From Hevea brasiliensis (taxonomy: Eukaryota; Streptophyta; Magnoliopsida; Malpighiales; Euphorbiaceae): a stretch of 64,000 bases of DNA. Positions 1 to 12,330 of the stretch are shown piece by piece. The translations under genes were made by a program, and so were the position numbers. The stretch's first letter is position 1, and each line of letters starts with the position of its first letter. The notes under the pieces were generated by a model that worked only from the letters and a program-made list of their open reading frames with translations, made no database searches and was not told the origin of the DNA. Location: contig NC_079505.1 of NCBI RefSeq assembly GCF_030052815.1, positions 28,598,843 to 28,662,842 of the forward strand. Reading direction: 5' to 3'.

Positions 1-253
1 TCTTCCATGTGTCCATGTTAAGGAGGTATAGATCTGACCCATCCATGTACTATCAGTTGAAGAGATTGAGGTAAATCCAGACCTCTCATATGAGGAAGAA
101 CCCATAGAAATTCTAGCATATGAGGTGAAGTAGCTAAGGAATAAACAGATATACCTGGTTAAAGTGTTGTGGAACCATCATTCAGGCCAGGAAGCTACTT
201 GGGAACGTGAAGAGGACATGAGGAGAAAACACCCACAGCTGTTCAAAAACTGA
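1..253 (+). pseudogene. Gypsy A1 pol tail (chromodomain end), truncated by window
   Basis: This is the C-terminal end of a Ty3/gypsy polyprotein. It reads FHVSMLRRYRSDPS, then an EEPIEILAYEVK block, LVKVLWNHHSGQEATWE, and ends PQLFKN-stop. The final part is the chromodomain-like tail that in this clade is thought to direct integration to heterochromatin. The copy is broken: one base is missing after the RSDPS motif (compare 58731-58745), and the Gln codon after EVK is TAG. The rest of the element lies left of the window. Family placement (Tekay/Del-like chromovirus) is from domain order and motif wording, not a tree. Confidence 0.85.
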
Positions 254-286
254 TGCCAGGTAAAATTTCGAGACGAAATTTATTTT

Positions 287-300
287 AAGGGGGGGAGAAT
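287..300 (+). other. Polypurine tract of gypsy A1
   Basis: A purine run (AAGGGGGGGGAGA) lies directly before TGTAACACCCC. It is the expected plus-strand primer site next to a 3' LTR and fixes the LTR start at 301. The same tract sits before the 3' LTRs at 6201, 48008 and 58997. Confidence 0.85.
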
Positions 301-3300
301 TGTAACACCCCTATGTTCGGTAGTGTGTTTTACTGTTCCAGTGACCAGTGTTGTCCAGACAGCTACGATGCCTAGAACTACACTCAAATATTAGTGAGGA
401 GACATAAAATAATGAAATACAAGAAAAGAAAATACAAGAAAAGTAAATGAAAAATAATAGCAACGAAATGTAACCAAGTTAAATGAGCAGAGAACCATAG
501 CGATGGGTGACCGCACCGGGAAGTTGCGGCGTGAACCGTTGACTGGCCCTAGACCGTGGGGAACCCTGGAAAATATTTTTAAGACTTAAATGAACATCTA
601 TTGAAGTATAAATGTCATTAGAAATATCAAAGAAAAATTAATAAATTAGTACAAAGAAAGACGAGAAATTGAGAAAACGATAAAACTCGGTGTTACTGAA
701 AAATCGAGAATGCAACACAAACAGGGGCATTGTGGTCATTTGACACTCCGAGTTGTCTTTTGACCTAAATTTCCATTAAAAATAAATGATATTACACTTA
801 GAAAATGTCATGAAAAATTAAAATAGTGGTACATAATCTAAATAGCAAAAGATAGGAGGAAAATGTGAAAAATTGGAAAGTTTAACATTAAAATATACTT
901 TTATTCAATTAGTGCTCCACTAACTTAATACATTTGACACATAATCAAACTTGGGACAGCCACCTCTACTAACAGCCTTCTTCCTCATCTATTCTTCTCC
1001 ATTGCCGAACCCATTTCTCCCAAGCTTCCATCCATGGCCGTCCACCATGCAAGGGCAAAACCACCATCATCATGCCATCAATCCTTCTAGGCCTCTTCAC
1101 TAAAGTTGTTCTATACAACTTGGGCAGCAATTAGGGACCAAGAAAGTTAAGTTTAGTGAGGTTTTGGTCAAGCTTCAAAAGTGGTAAGTGTGTATTTTTT
1201 ATTCTTATTTCATTAAACTTTGAGTGGATGTTGTGGTGAGTTGATTTTTGGAAGAAGTTTTGAAGTTTGATGAGTTAATGGTGGTGCACCATTTTGGTAG
1301 CTATGAAGCCTCACTATGAACAGCTTGTTCTTGCATGTAAATAGTGGTTTGAATGATGATTTAAATGTTTGATTGTATTATAGTTAATTCCATGTGTAAG
1401 GTTTGATTTGTAAGCTTGAAAAGTGAAAATGGAAATTGATGGGTATGTGTAAACTTGTGGCAGCCTCATGAAGAAGATTGAAGTGTTTGAGTTCATGAAA
1501 TATTATTGAATTATGTTGTCATTGAGGGTAGCATGTGTATATGAATAATTGTTTGAATTTGGACTTGTAAATGAGGTATGTCATGTGGTTGAATTGTTGT
1601 GAATGGGACTTTGGAAAATTATGTATTATAGTGTGTATGTTGAGAGTGGTTACAAGCTGCCAAAATGACAAAAAATGTGAAGTAAAATTTGTTAATGGTA
1701 TGGTACAACCATAATTGGCATGGAAGAGTTAACTTGGTAAGTGTTGTATGTAATTGGTAAAGGATGAACAATGTGTAGTAGGGCAGTGTATGTTTTGGCT
1801 TTGAACCTTGTGCGACTCCAATTGGCATGAGACCAATTGCAGGTGAAACTAGGCACAAAATGTGCCAACTTTCATTAAGGAAGCTTACCAAAATTCTGCC
1901 TAGAAGGTGACTTGAAAAATGACCAAATCCGGATTAGTGACTTGGAAGCCTGAAAATTGACCATTTAGGCAGTAGTTAGTTTTTTGACCATAACTTACTC
2001 AAAACAGATCCAATTGACCTGAAATTTTTACCATGAATGGTTGAGACATATATCTACAATTCTTATGAAGACACCAAAGCCCAGAAATGTCCAGAACTAA
2101 GCCAAATAGCTTGCACAAGTTCAGGTCCAAAAAGTAGCTGAACCATAAGTGACCTAAAAATGACCTAAAGTTGCAATTTTGGTACATTCTGTCCAGCATT
2201 GGTAAATTGATCATAACTTGGTCTACACAACTCAAAATGACCTGAAATTTTGTGTCGCGTGCAATAAGACATAGACCTACAAGTTTGTAGTTTGGACCGA
2301 AACCCAAAAACCAAGGAAACTAGGTTATCCGGCTAGGTCAAATTGCTATACCAAAATTCAGCAAATTGCAATAAAATGCAATATACTTGAAAATTAATTT
2401 GGTAACATGTACCAACACTAAAAGGCTATTGAATGTGATTAAATATGACATATTGGTAACATTAAACCTAATTCACCTAGAGTGCATCGAGGGTCAACAT
2501 TTTAGGTTGACTAAGGAAAATAATAGAATTCAATAAATTAATTATTAAGCCTTATTGTTAGAGACAATTTAAATGAGTACTGAAACACTTCAAATTGTGT
2601 GTTTCAGTTAGCAAAGACTCAGCAAAAGGGAAGAAAACACTGAGTCAGGGCCAAGAGACTACACTTCAGAGGTTTGTGCACAACAGTTATTTCTTTTGAA
2701 TTTTTCAATTGAAATAAATTATGATTATTTGTATGTTATTGTTTTAAATTGTGGAAAATTGTTTGAATGGATATTTGATGGATACTTATTGCTTGAAAAA
2801 CATTGTAAATGGTTTGAAATCACACCTATCATGTGTATTGATTGAATTCCTCGCTAGCTTGTCTAGTGGGACGAATTGACTTTGAATTCCCTCTCTGGCT
2901 GAAGTGTTGAGGTGTGTGCCTGTTGAGGACGAATAGAATGAGTACTCATATTATTGCTAGCTAGCTATGTTATTCCTCATTAGCCATCAGCTCTTGGGAT
3001 GAATTGGACTTTGGAACATGATTAAGCTATGTGTGTGATTTATTGATATTTATTGTGATATTGTGAAATGGAGTTTAAATTCTTTATGACATTCATTGTC
3101 TTTGAATTTAACTGTGGTTTTAAGTAACCACTATTTATATGACTTATAATTTGTGATTTAAAGTTTCATTTTGTTAATGTTGTGCACCACTGAGACATTG
3201 GCTCAGCGATAGCTTTTCCTTGCTGTCGTAGGTAGACAGACTGACAGGGCAGCAGACTAGGCTGCTAGTGCTTCATTGAGAGTTCATCGGGTATATTGAG

Positions 3301-3854
3301 TATACCATATTTTGCATTTTGTATTGTAATGTATGTTCACTGTATGTATATATTATTCTTGGTTTTGAGCAGTTGTATATTAAAATTGTATATTAAAGTT
3401 GCTAACTAAATTTGTAAATTATTTTGGTTTGTAAATATTGTGATATATTTCTTTTATCTCGTGTTTTGAAAACACTGGAAAATTATTGTGGATTGAAGTT
3501 GACAAATGTTGAGAAACTTATTGTGTTAATTGAATATTTGAGTTTGGGGATTGAACAAAATATTGGAAGTGCTTTTTACAGGTTTTTAAAGAACTGTTTT
3601 ATTCAAAATACAGATGGCACTCTGTCAAAATTCTTACAGAAATTATTAATTCTTCAAATGTGTTAGCTGTTTCACTTCAGTTCAAAAAAAAATTTTTTTA
3701 CACCTGTAAATAGTGCTCACCACTGTAAAAAGAAGTAAGAAAAGGTTTTAAATCCCTTGCAGTGTATTTAATGGGTTATCAGTAGACGAAGTTGGTAATT
3801 CATTAGGTATACTACGGGATCATGTTATGCCTTACGAAGGGGTAAGGTGTGACA
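301..3854 (+). mobile_element. 3' LTR of gypsy A1 (A-type)
   Basis: The LTR begins TGTAACACCCCTATGTTCGG and ends GGTAAGGTGTGACA, 3554 bp. It matches the LTRs of gypsy A (39103 and 58997) along its length. It holds a 5S-like block at 476-525, a donor-like GTAAGTG at 1184, a CTGAAACAC/GTGTTTCAG hairpin at 2580-2607, a second hairpin near 3190-3207 and an acceptor-like TCGTAG at 3226-3231. Small ORFs inside it are not conserved as proteins. The 3' flank (TTTTG at 3855) should be the target duplication; its partner lies outside the window. Confidence 0.9.
476..525 (+). promoter_or_regulatory. 5S rRNA-like block in A1 LTR
   Basis: The sequence reads AAGTTAAATGAGC, then AGCGATGGGTGACC and CGGGAAGT. 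It resembles box A and box C of the plant 5S rRNA gene, with about 7 nt missing between them. Similarity is read by eye; Pol III activity is inference. Confidence 0.55.
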
Positions 3855-5886
3855 TTTTGGGTTCCGGTCCAAACTATAAACTTGTAGGTCTATATCTTAT
3901 TACATGCGGGGCAAAATTTCAGGTCATTCTAAGTTGTGTAGACCAAGATATGGTCAATTTACCAATGCTGGACAGAATGCACTAAAATGGTAGGCTTAGG
4001 TCATTTTTAGGTCACTTTTGGTTCGGCCAGTTTTGGTACCCGAATTTGTGCAAGCTATTTGGCTTGGTTCTGGCCATTTTTGGGCTTTGGTGTCTCGATA
4101 AGAATTGTATATCTATGTCTAAACTATTCATGGTAAAAATTTTAGGTCATTTGGACATATTTTGAGTAAGTTATGGTCAAAACACTAACTGCTGCCCAAA
4201 TGGTCAATTTTCAGGCTTTCAAGTCACTAATCCGGATTTGGTCATTTTTCAAGTCACCTTCTAGGCAGAATTTAGGTAAGCTTCCTTCATGAAAGTTGGC
4301 ACATTTTGTGCCTAGTTTCATCTCCAATTGGTCGCATACCAATTAGAGTCACACACTTAAGGTTCTAAGCTAAAATGCACACTGCCCTGTTATACATTAT
4401 TCAAAACTTACCAATTACACATTCTATACTTACTAAACTAACTCTTTCATGCCAATTCTGATTTGGTACCATACCATTAACAAACTTAACAACACATTTT
4501 GGGCATTTTGGACAGCTTATAACTATTCTCAACAAACACATTATAACCCAGAATTTTCCAAAGTCCATTTACACAATTTAACCACATGAACATACCCCAT
4601 TTACATATCCAATTCCAATCTATTATACACATATACATGCTGCCACCACAAACAACATAATTCAATAAACCAAACCATGAAACAACGCATTTCTAACTAA
4701 ACTTTAAAGTTGCCGAATCACCTCATGAACACATCTCCTTCAAATTTGCTTTCAAGCTTCCAAAACCAAGTGCACCATTACATATACTCTTAATACACAT
4801 TGTCTAAAACATTTCTATACACATAAACACTTACATCAACATATTAAACAACCATTTACAAGTGAAAACAAGCTACACATGTTGAGTTCACATGGCTGCC
4901 GAAATGGTGTTTCACCATTAATCCATCAAACCTCAAAACTTCCTCCACAAAATAACTCACCACAACATCCACTCAAAGTTTAATGAAACAAGAATTGAAA
5001 ATACACACTTACCACTTTTAAAGCTTGACCAAAACTTCACTAAACTTCTTAAAATTGCTATCTAACTCTTCCTTGTGATGTGGGGAGCAAAGTTAATGAA
5101 GCAAGCTTTGGGGTTTAAGTTGAAAATGGTGAAGATTGTGGAGCTTTTGAAGGCTTCGGCTATGGAAGAATTTGGGACCTCATTTCGGCATGGAGAAGAT
5201 GAAGCAGAAACTGAATTGCTTAGTGGACATACACATGTCCCTTAATGAGTTTAAATACCCCTTAGTGCTCCACTATAGTTTAATTAAACAATATTATATC
5301 TTAAAGTTTTAATTATTCAAATTATACCCCATTTCTTGCACTATTATTATAATGTACCACAATTTTAATTTTTATTATATTTTCAAAGTGTGCTATCACT
5401 CATTTTTAATGGAAATTGAGGTCAAAAGGTAAATCGGGGTGTCAATTGATCACAATGCCCCTATTCGGGTTGCTTTCCTGACTTTTCGGTAACACCGAGT
5501 TTTGTCATTTTCTCGATTTCTCATTTTTCTTTGTACTAATTAAATAATTTTTCTTTGATATTTCTAATGAAATTTATACTTTAATAAGTCTTTTAATTAT
5601 GTCTCGAAACTAAATTCCGAGGGTTCCCTGCAGTCCTGGGGTCGGCTATTGCCTATGCCGTAACTTCCCTGTGCGGTCACCCATCACAGCGGTGCTGGCT
5701 CGTTTAACTTGGTTAAATTTCATTGTTATTATTTTTCCTTTATTTTTCTTGTATTTTCCTTTCTTGTATTTCATTATTTTATGTGTCCTCACTGACAATT
5801 AAATGTAGTTCTAGGCATCCTAGCTGACCGGACTGACACTAGTCACCAAAACAGTAGAACGCACTACCGAACATAGGGGTGTTACA
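3855..5886 (-). mobile_element. Partial A-type LTR, reversed
   Basis: Read on the minus strand this starts TGTAACACCCCTATGTTCGG at 5886 and follows the A-type LTR for about 2.0 kb, stopping at 3855 where it meets the end of the A1 LTR. The simplest reading is that element A1 inserted into it, so the rest should lie left of the window. Its own start abuts gypsy C pol at 5887, meaning the reversed element had inserted into C. It carries the 5S-like block (5661-5710, minus strand). Confidence 0.85.
5661..5710 (-). promoter_or_regulatory. 5S rRNA-like block in reversed A-type LTR
   Basis: On the minus strand this reads AAGTTAAACGAGCC, then GATGGGTGACCGCACAGGGAAGT. It is the same box A / box C arrangement as in the other A-type LTRs. 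Confidence 0.5.
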
Positions 5887-6143
5887 TAACGTCTTCCATG
5901 TGTCTATGTTGAGGAGGTACAGATCTGACCCATCTCATGTACTACCAGTAGAAGAGATTGAAGTGAATCCAGACCTCAAATATGAGGAAGAACCCATAGA
6001 GATTCTGGCTTATGAGGTGAAGCAGCTGAGGAACAAAGATACCGCTGGTAAAAGTGCTGTGGAACCATCATTCGGGCCAGGAGGCTACTTGGGAATGAGA
6101 GGACGATGTGAGGAGACAGCACCCACAGCTATTCAGAGACTAA
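5887..6143 (+). pseudogene. Gypsy C pol tail fragment (chromodomain end)
   Basis: The fragment encodes the end of a gypsy polyprotein (VFHVSMLRRYRSDPSH, EEPIEILAYEVKQLRNK) and is closely similar to 47705-47960. A small indel after LRNK shifts the frame, so the conserved LVKVLWNHHSG segment is scrambled. Upstream pol is missing because a reversed LTR (3855-5886) interrupts it. An ATG-started ORF can be drawn from 5879, but its first codons belong to the reversed LTR, so it is not a gene. Confidence 0.85.
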
Positions 6144-6177
6144 TACCAAGTAAAAATTTGGAGACAAATTTTATTTT

Positions 6178-6200
6178 AAGGGGAGGGGGGGGGGGAGAAT
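6178..6200 (+). other. Polypurine tract of gypsy C
   Basis: A long G run (AAGGGGAGGGGGG and further G) followed by GAGAAT lies directly before TGTAACACCCC. The G tract is longer than in the sister elements. Confidence 0.85.
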
Positions 6201-6371
6201 TGTAACACCCCTATTTGCATAGCCTGGTACATTTTACTATTCCGGTGACCGGTATCGGTCCGGACAAGTAAGAGAAGTAGAACCACATCTAAGAAACCTA
6301 GATAAGCCCTAAACAAAAATAATTAGTAATCGCCAAATAGTTAAGTATAAATAAGAAAAACAAAACACAAG

Positions 6372-6423
6372 AAGTTAAATGAGCCGGGAGTCATAGCGAT
6401 GGGTGATCTTCTCGGGAATGACT
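6372..6423 (+). promoter_or_regulatory. 5S rRNA-like block in gypsy C LTR
   Basis: Box A-like AAGTTAAATGAGCC is followed by AGCGATGGGTGATC and TTCTCGGGAATGAC. One C-to-T change sits in the box C core. Same position and spacing as in the other gypsy LTRs. Confidence 0.5.
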
Positions 6424-8950
6424 GTGGGGTCAGTCTAAACTCAAATTTCGAATTGTAAAATGTGACGTTGCGTTCCTTAGGACTATTACGAACACAGTGG
6501 AAAAGAGAAAATCACAGAAAAGAATTATTAAGTAGGTCAAATAATTAGGTCAGGGATCTAGACAAAATATTGAATTACTTGCAAACCGGATTGAACCAAC
6601 GAGGGGCAATTTGGTCAATTCACTCCTAGAACTTACTCCTGACCTAACTGTCTAATAAAATTGGAGAAAAGAAATTTCAGTACCAAGAATTAAATTAAAG
6701 AACTAATGAAAAAATAATTCAAAAAGAAAAAGAAAAAAAATGTTTATTTACATCATGCATGACATAAGCATGATGCAATAAATCTAATATTTAAAACTTA
6801 AAATTTGGGATAATTATGTCTTAATAAAGTTAAAAAAAAAAAGAGAAGAAAATTTTCATTTTATCTTCTCACTAAACCAGCTGGCACCTCTTTCTCTCCC
6901 ACTTCTGTCACCACAAACCACCATGGAAGCTTGAGATCAAGCTTGCAAACCCCCATAAAACCTCACTTTGTCCCCAAATTTCCCCACTAAAACTTATTAG
7001 ACCAACTTGAGAAAACATTTGAAGAAGAAAGAAAGAAGAGACAAGGAGTGAAATTGTAAAATTGAAAGTCAAGTGGAGGTAAGTGATTGAATTTGAAAAT
7101 CTTAGTTTATTTGTTGTGTATGTATCTCACTTAACTTTGAAATTGTGTAAAATCAAATAAAAACAAAATTTGAGGGACCAAACATGAATTTCGGCCAGCT
7201 AGGGTTATTTGAGGTGAATGAGGTGTATAGATCATGAATGTACACTTTGAAATGCATTAGATTGAACTTTATGTAATTAGGGTTTTGAGCATGTGAAAAA
7301 TTAGAAATAAATTTGAGAATTAGTCAATTGATGTAGTTGAACTTATTTGAGTTTAGAAATGGTCAATTGTAACCATTTGACCATTTGTGGTGTGTATGAA
7401 CTGTTGGAAACAAGTTCCAATTAGGATAGGTTAGGGTCAATCTGCAGGCAGCTTGACCTAAGTCCCTTTTAGGGACCAAAACTGAAAATTTACTAACCCA
7501 AATGGTGTGAGGTCAATTGGAAATGAAACTAGACACAAAATGGACCATTTTTCATTTAGGAATCATGCCTAGAAAGTGACCATAACTTAGTGAACAATTA
7601 GGCTAAATCCGGAATTGGGCACACTACCCTGTACAAAAATGACTAAATGAACAGTAGTTACGTAAATGACCATAACTTGGTCTAGGAAGGTCCAAATGAC
7701 CTAAATTTTATACCAATAGAAAGCTGAGACATAGCCCTACAACTTTCATGAAGAAAACAAACCCAAATTGTGATCATACCTATCCAAAAACTCACCTGCA
7801 TTCAATGTACAAAAATTGCCAAAATCCAAGAAATGCCCAGATTTCTGGGTAACACCATGTCTGGCCAGCCATGTTCAATTGGCTATAACTTAGGCTACAA
7901 AACTGTAAATGGAGTGATTCAAAAAGGGAAATAAAGTTAAGATAATAAGGAACAACTTCTATGAAGAAAACTTAGCCAAATTACTACAGCAACCTGATTA
8001 ATGGAATAGTGTAAAACAGGACACCAAATCTGAAATTTTAGAATTTCACCTAAGAGACTTAAGATTTGAGGAAAACAATCAAAACCAACAAATTAGGTAA
8101 CCAAAATATGGTATGTGGGTGAAATTGAAATTTCCATACCTATTAAGCATTAGAAAGTCAACAAATTGACTTAAATAGTATCATGAATAGTAACCATGAA
8201 ATACAAATTTTAAAGAACGTCAAGTTAAACACATTAAAGTTAGATATAAATAGATTTGAATTTATTTTTGGACTTATGATAAATTATGATACTGAAACAC
8301 TGTAAAATTATGTGTTTCAGTCGAAAAGAATACCGTAAAAGAACCCGAGGTATTGAGTCAAGGCCAAAAAGCGACTCACATAAGGTTTGTGCACAACATA
8401 AAGACTCGTTAAAATTCCTTTGCAAAGTGCTTAAAATGAATTGTGATTTACTTGTATTGGAAAATTGTGATTGAAATGTATGTTATGCTTTTGACTTAAA
8501 TTGTTGAAAGTTTACTAGTATTTATTTGAAATGGCAATAAATGTTTGGTAAATTGTTAAGATAGTTTTGAAACCACAGTGTCATGACCATATATTTGAAT
8601 ACCTCACTAGCATGACTAGAGGGAGGAAATAGTTTTGAATTTTGATTCCCTCTCTGGCTGAAGTGTTGAGGTGTGTGCCAGTAGAGGAAGAAATTTGAAT
8701 GGGTACCCATAGTTTGAGCTAGCTAGCCTTGTGATTTCTCATAAGCCTTCGGCTATTAAGATGAGTATTGTTCTGAATGGCATGATATAACTGTGTGTTT
8801 TTATAAAATTTGTTTTGACCTTCCTAAATGAAATTGTTTGGATTAAAAGTTTATAAATCATGTTTTGTATCTGTCTTTCATGTTCAGTTCAATATTTGAA
8901 TAAATGTGACTTGATTTATGCATAAATTGTTATTTTATTATGTTGTTTAC

Positions 8951-8994
8951 CACTGAGTCATAGTACTCAGTGATGACTTTTATTGCTATCGCAG
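8951..8994 (+). promoter_or_regulatory. Hairpin plus acceptor-like site in gypsy C LTR
   Basis: CACTGAGT (8951-8958) pairs perfectly with ACTCAGTG (8965-8972) around a 6-nt loop. About 20 nt later a T-rich stretch ends in GCAG (8991-8994), like a plant 3' splice site. The matching donor-like GTAAGT is at 7079. Function is inferred from position and conservation only. Confidence 0.4.
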
Positions 8995-9631
8995 ATATAA
9001 AGAGTAGAGGAGCAGCAGAGTGAGCTGCTGAGGATCTTGGAGCCACATCCCTGAATTTTTGTCGGGTATATTTTATACCCTGATTGTAATATTTATTTTG
9101 GTGTATGTAAATGTATGTACATGTATAAACTGGTCATGAGCAGTTGTATTGAGTTTGTAATAATATTAGTTTGGATTTTCTCATGTATATTTTAGATGAT
9201 GAATGTAATTTGATTTTACTTTAATGAAAAATGAATGAAGTTATCAATGTTGTATTTTGAAGACAATTGAAATGAGAATTATTTTGAATTTTGGAGTTGG
9301 GAAAAATTTGATGTTGAGTTTATTGTGGTAGTGTTTGATTTGATGAATGAGATATTGGAAGTGTTTTTACAGGTTTTTAAAGAACTATTTTCTTAAAATA
9401 CAAATGGCACTCTACCGAAATTTTTCCAAAATTTGCGTAAAAATTAAATGGACAAAAATTTGAACTAGTTTTTAAACTTCTATTAAATGTAAGAAAATGC
9501 TCACCACTTCCAAAAAAAAAAAAAAGAAAATGGTTTTAAAATCCCTTGTAGGGTACTTAATGAGTTATCAGTAGGTGAAGTTCGGTAGTTCATTAGGTAT
9601 TCTACGGGATCATGTTATGTCTTACAGAGGG

Positions 9632-9636
9632 GTAAG
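9632..9636. repeat. Target site duplication GTAAG (left)
   Basis: GTAAG occurs immediately before the copia LTR and again at 19401-19405 directly after the other LTR. Removing the insert and one copy restores the gypsy C LTR end GGGGTAAGGTGTGACA. Confidence 0.95.
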
Positions 9637-11740
9637 TGAAGGAACGGAAGTGTGAAAAACACAAGTTTATACCATTGAATTCAAAAATTTTCACTTAGGG
9701 TCACATGCATCATGCAAGATTTATTTTTATCTATTTGATTTCAATGATAAACAACATATTAAAACTCTTTTAATACGTTTTTGGAACTGTATTTGCCATT
9801 TAAGATTTTAAAATTAATCAGATTAATTTTAGAACCCTAGATTAAATCAAGAACGATTACAATAACCTCTTGATGCACTGCAGCGTGTCTGCGCCTTTGA
9901 GATTCGTCTTCAGGACACCAGATGTTGTCCCTCTAGCTTGTCCACACCAAGAACACCTATGGGAGCCCTTGAACAGCTTCTAAAGCTTTTTCTATTAATT
10001 AGAAATTCAAGTTCGGCCTTTTAAGAGATTAGAGATGTAAACAGGACACTAGAAACAATTTCTAATGTTCTTAATTCAAGAGATTTATGGCTAATCTCTT
10101 TGAATTGATGAGAGATGAAAAAGAATAGATGAAAAACCTGAAAGTGGCATGACAAAGGAGAGGAGTGGCTGCTGGTTGCTTTTCTTTTCATAACAGCACT
10201 TAAATAGCTAGGTTAACGCATTAAACCCTTGCCACATGTCACCCTTTGATTAGCTCTAGGTTTAAGTGACCCAATCACATTGTGCCAAGTGTCAAACCTA
10301 TATTTAATCTTTATTTTAATAATCTTACATGATTAAAAAACATTTGGCAAGCTTATGTGTAATCCCATGTGTCACCATCTCATGGTGCCACGTGCCATAC
10401 TGTGAAATGACCAAAATGCCCCTGTGTCTTAATTTTGAGTTCTTAACCCAAAATAATTATTTTTCTTCTTCTAATTAATTTATATCAAATATAAATTAAT
10501 TAATTAATCTCTATTAATTAATTTCTCATTAATTAAATTCATATTTAAACACTTTAAATATAAATTTAATTTATGCTACACATCTAATAATCTAGATATG
10601 GTTTCAAGTCATGCTAGGGACTTTGCAATTTAATTGCAAACCAAACCTATTTAATTAATCTATTAAACTCTTTAATTAATTAATTAAATCATATTTAAAT
10701 AGGTGATTACTTGTGTATGTGTGTGACTTACTAGGCTCATCACTAATTGGTAATGAGACATGATATCAACTCTTAATATCATTAGAACTCTTTCTTACCA
10801 TAAATGATTTCTCTAAATCATTTTATCAACCTCATAGACCATGGTTAACACCTAGCATAGCATGCCATGGCCACCCAATTAGTAATAAGGTTTACCTTAA
10901 ATGAACCTATAATCATATGTTACCATGCACTAGAATCTCTCTGTTACAAAATCCCAACTCAAGCTGGAGTCATGGTTTATGTCAAACTCCATTTGCTATG
11001 AATATTATATTCTCTTTTAATTCCAATTCTTGATTAAAAAAATTTTTTCATCAGAAACTCTTTTACGAATAAATCTATCTGTCTGGCAGAACTTGAAACA
11101 TCAAGAACAATTAAATGAACATAGGATTTTATCTCTATTTACTTAGAGGAATAGATTCCATCTTGATTAACACCTACCTCCATATATAACTCGTAGGAGC
11201 CAACACATGCCCATATACCCATACATAGTACAAGTATGAAAGCAGTATCAAACTCAAACTAACTATATACAAGATAACTGTGCTATCTTACGTCTAAAGA
11301 TTATATGCAATGATATGATTTATGACAAAACATTGACAAGAGTAAACTGCATGTGCTTGTCATAAGTGTCACTGGTTCCGCCTACTTATCATTTATAAGT
11401 GCCTATCATGTTTGTTATATGGCATGAGACTCACCATTCCATCTTATTTATATCTCATATAAATAACTTGGGAACAAACATGAATACAATCTTTCTGGAT
11501 AAGTCATGTCCTTATTATGAAGTATCCTCGATTGTGAAGCTATTTATAATACTTTGTGCTAGAAATATTGTCACTCATATTCTTAACAACTTAAGAATAT
11601 TATTTCTAACAAAATATCAATGGACCTTTTCTATTACGCATAAATATATTATGTAAACGGAAAAGTGGAAATGCCTTTTATTAATAAAAATATGTACAAG
11701 ATACATACTAAATGATATGCTCTAGGGCATACTACTAACA
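9637..11740 (-). mobile_element. Copia 3' LTR (left copy)
   Basis: Read on the minus strand it starts TGTTAGTAGTATGCCC at 11740 and ends CCGTTCCTTCA at 9637. It contains a strongly AT-rich patch with many TTAATTAA motifs (about 10470-10700). An 85-codon ORF on the opposite strand (11399-11656) is shared with the other copies but resembles no protein I know. Confidence 0.95.
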
Positions 11741-11752
11741 ATCTCCCACTAG
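11741..11752 (-). other. Copia polypurine tract
   Basis: On the minus strand AGTGGGAGAT precedes TGTTAGTAG of the 3' LTR. This is the usual position and composition for the plus-strand primer of a copia element. Confidence 0.7.
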
Positions 11753-11760
11753 CACTAGAG

Positions 11761-12330
11761 CTATTCATTGCAATAGCTTAGACCTATCTTCTCAAGATGT
11801 CGGTCTAACTGAGTCTGTGACATAGGCTTAGTGAATGGATTAGCTGGATTTTCAGCTGATGCTATTTTCTGCATGGCTACATCGCCTCGCCCAACTATTT
11901 CTCTGATAATGTGGTAGCGCCTTTCTATGTGTTTGGATTTACGGTGAGACCTTGGTTCCTTAGCTCAGATGATCGCTCCATTATTGTCACGGTGTAGTGG
12001 GCTGGCGACTCAATGGAAGGAACTCTTGTAAGTTACATCACGAACTTCCTTATCCAAACAACTTCCTTTGCGACATCGATGCGGAATATACTCACCTACG
12101 TAGTGGAATCTGCAGTCGTGCTCTGTTTGGAACTCTTCCAACTGACTGCACCTCCATTACAAATTAACACATATCCAGAGGTAGACTTTCTATCATCGAT
12201 ATCTGATTTGAAATCAGAATCAGTATAACCATCCAATTGCAAGTCTCCACCTCCATAAATCAAGAATAAATCATTAGTTCTTCTCAAGTACTTAAGGATA
12301 TTCTTGACAGCTATCTAGTGTTCCATACCT
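11761..12330 (-). pseudogene. Copia RNase H domain, broken
   Basis: The segment carries the copia RNase H signature: LRRTNDLFLIYGGGDLQLDG, then YTDSDFKSDIDDRKSTSGYV and GGAVSWKSSKQSTTADSTT. In life it degrades the RNA strand of the RNA-DNA hybrid. A TAG replaces the Trp codon after the MEH motif (near 12312), and the reading frame is lost after ADSTT, where copia E continues EAEYIAAADAAKEAVW. The pol stop codon is inferred at 11761-11763. Confidence 0.85.

Noticed and set aside
3424..3666. 80-codon ORF in the A1 LTR
   Set aside because: No recognisable domain, and it is not open in the gypsy A LTR copies.
301..5886. Inverted repeat interpreted as a large DNA transposon or MITE with terminal inverted repeats
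   Set aside because: The arms are LTRs of the same gypsy family in opposite directions, and one is truncated by the other; no transposase is present.
5879..6205. 108-codon ORF starting in the reversed LTR
   Set aside because: Its start lies in LTR sequence; the rest is a frameshifted gypsy pol end running into the polypurine tract. Not a gene.
10470..10700. AT-rich TTAATTAA clusters as a replication origin or matrix attachment site
   Set aside because: They belong to the copia LTR and recur in all its copies; composition alone does not support another role.
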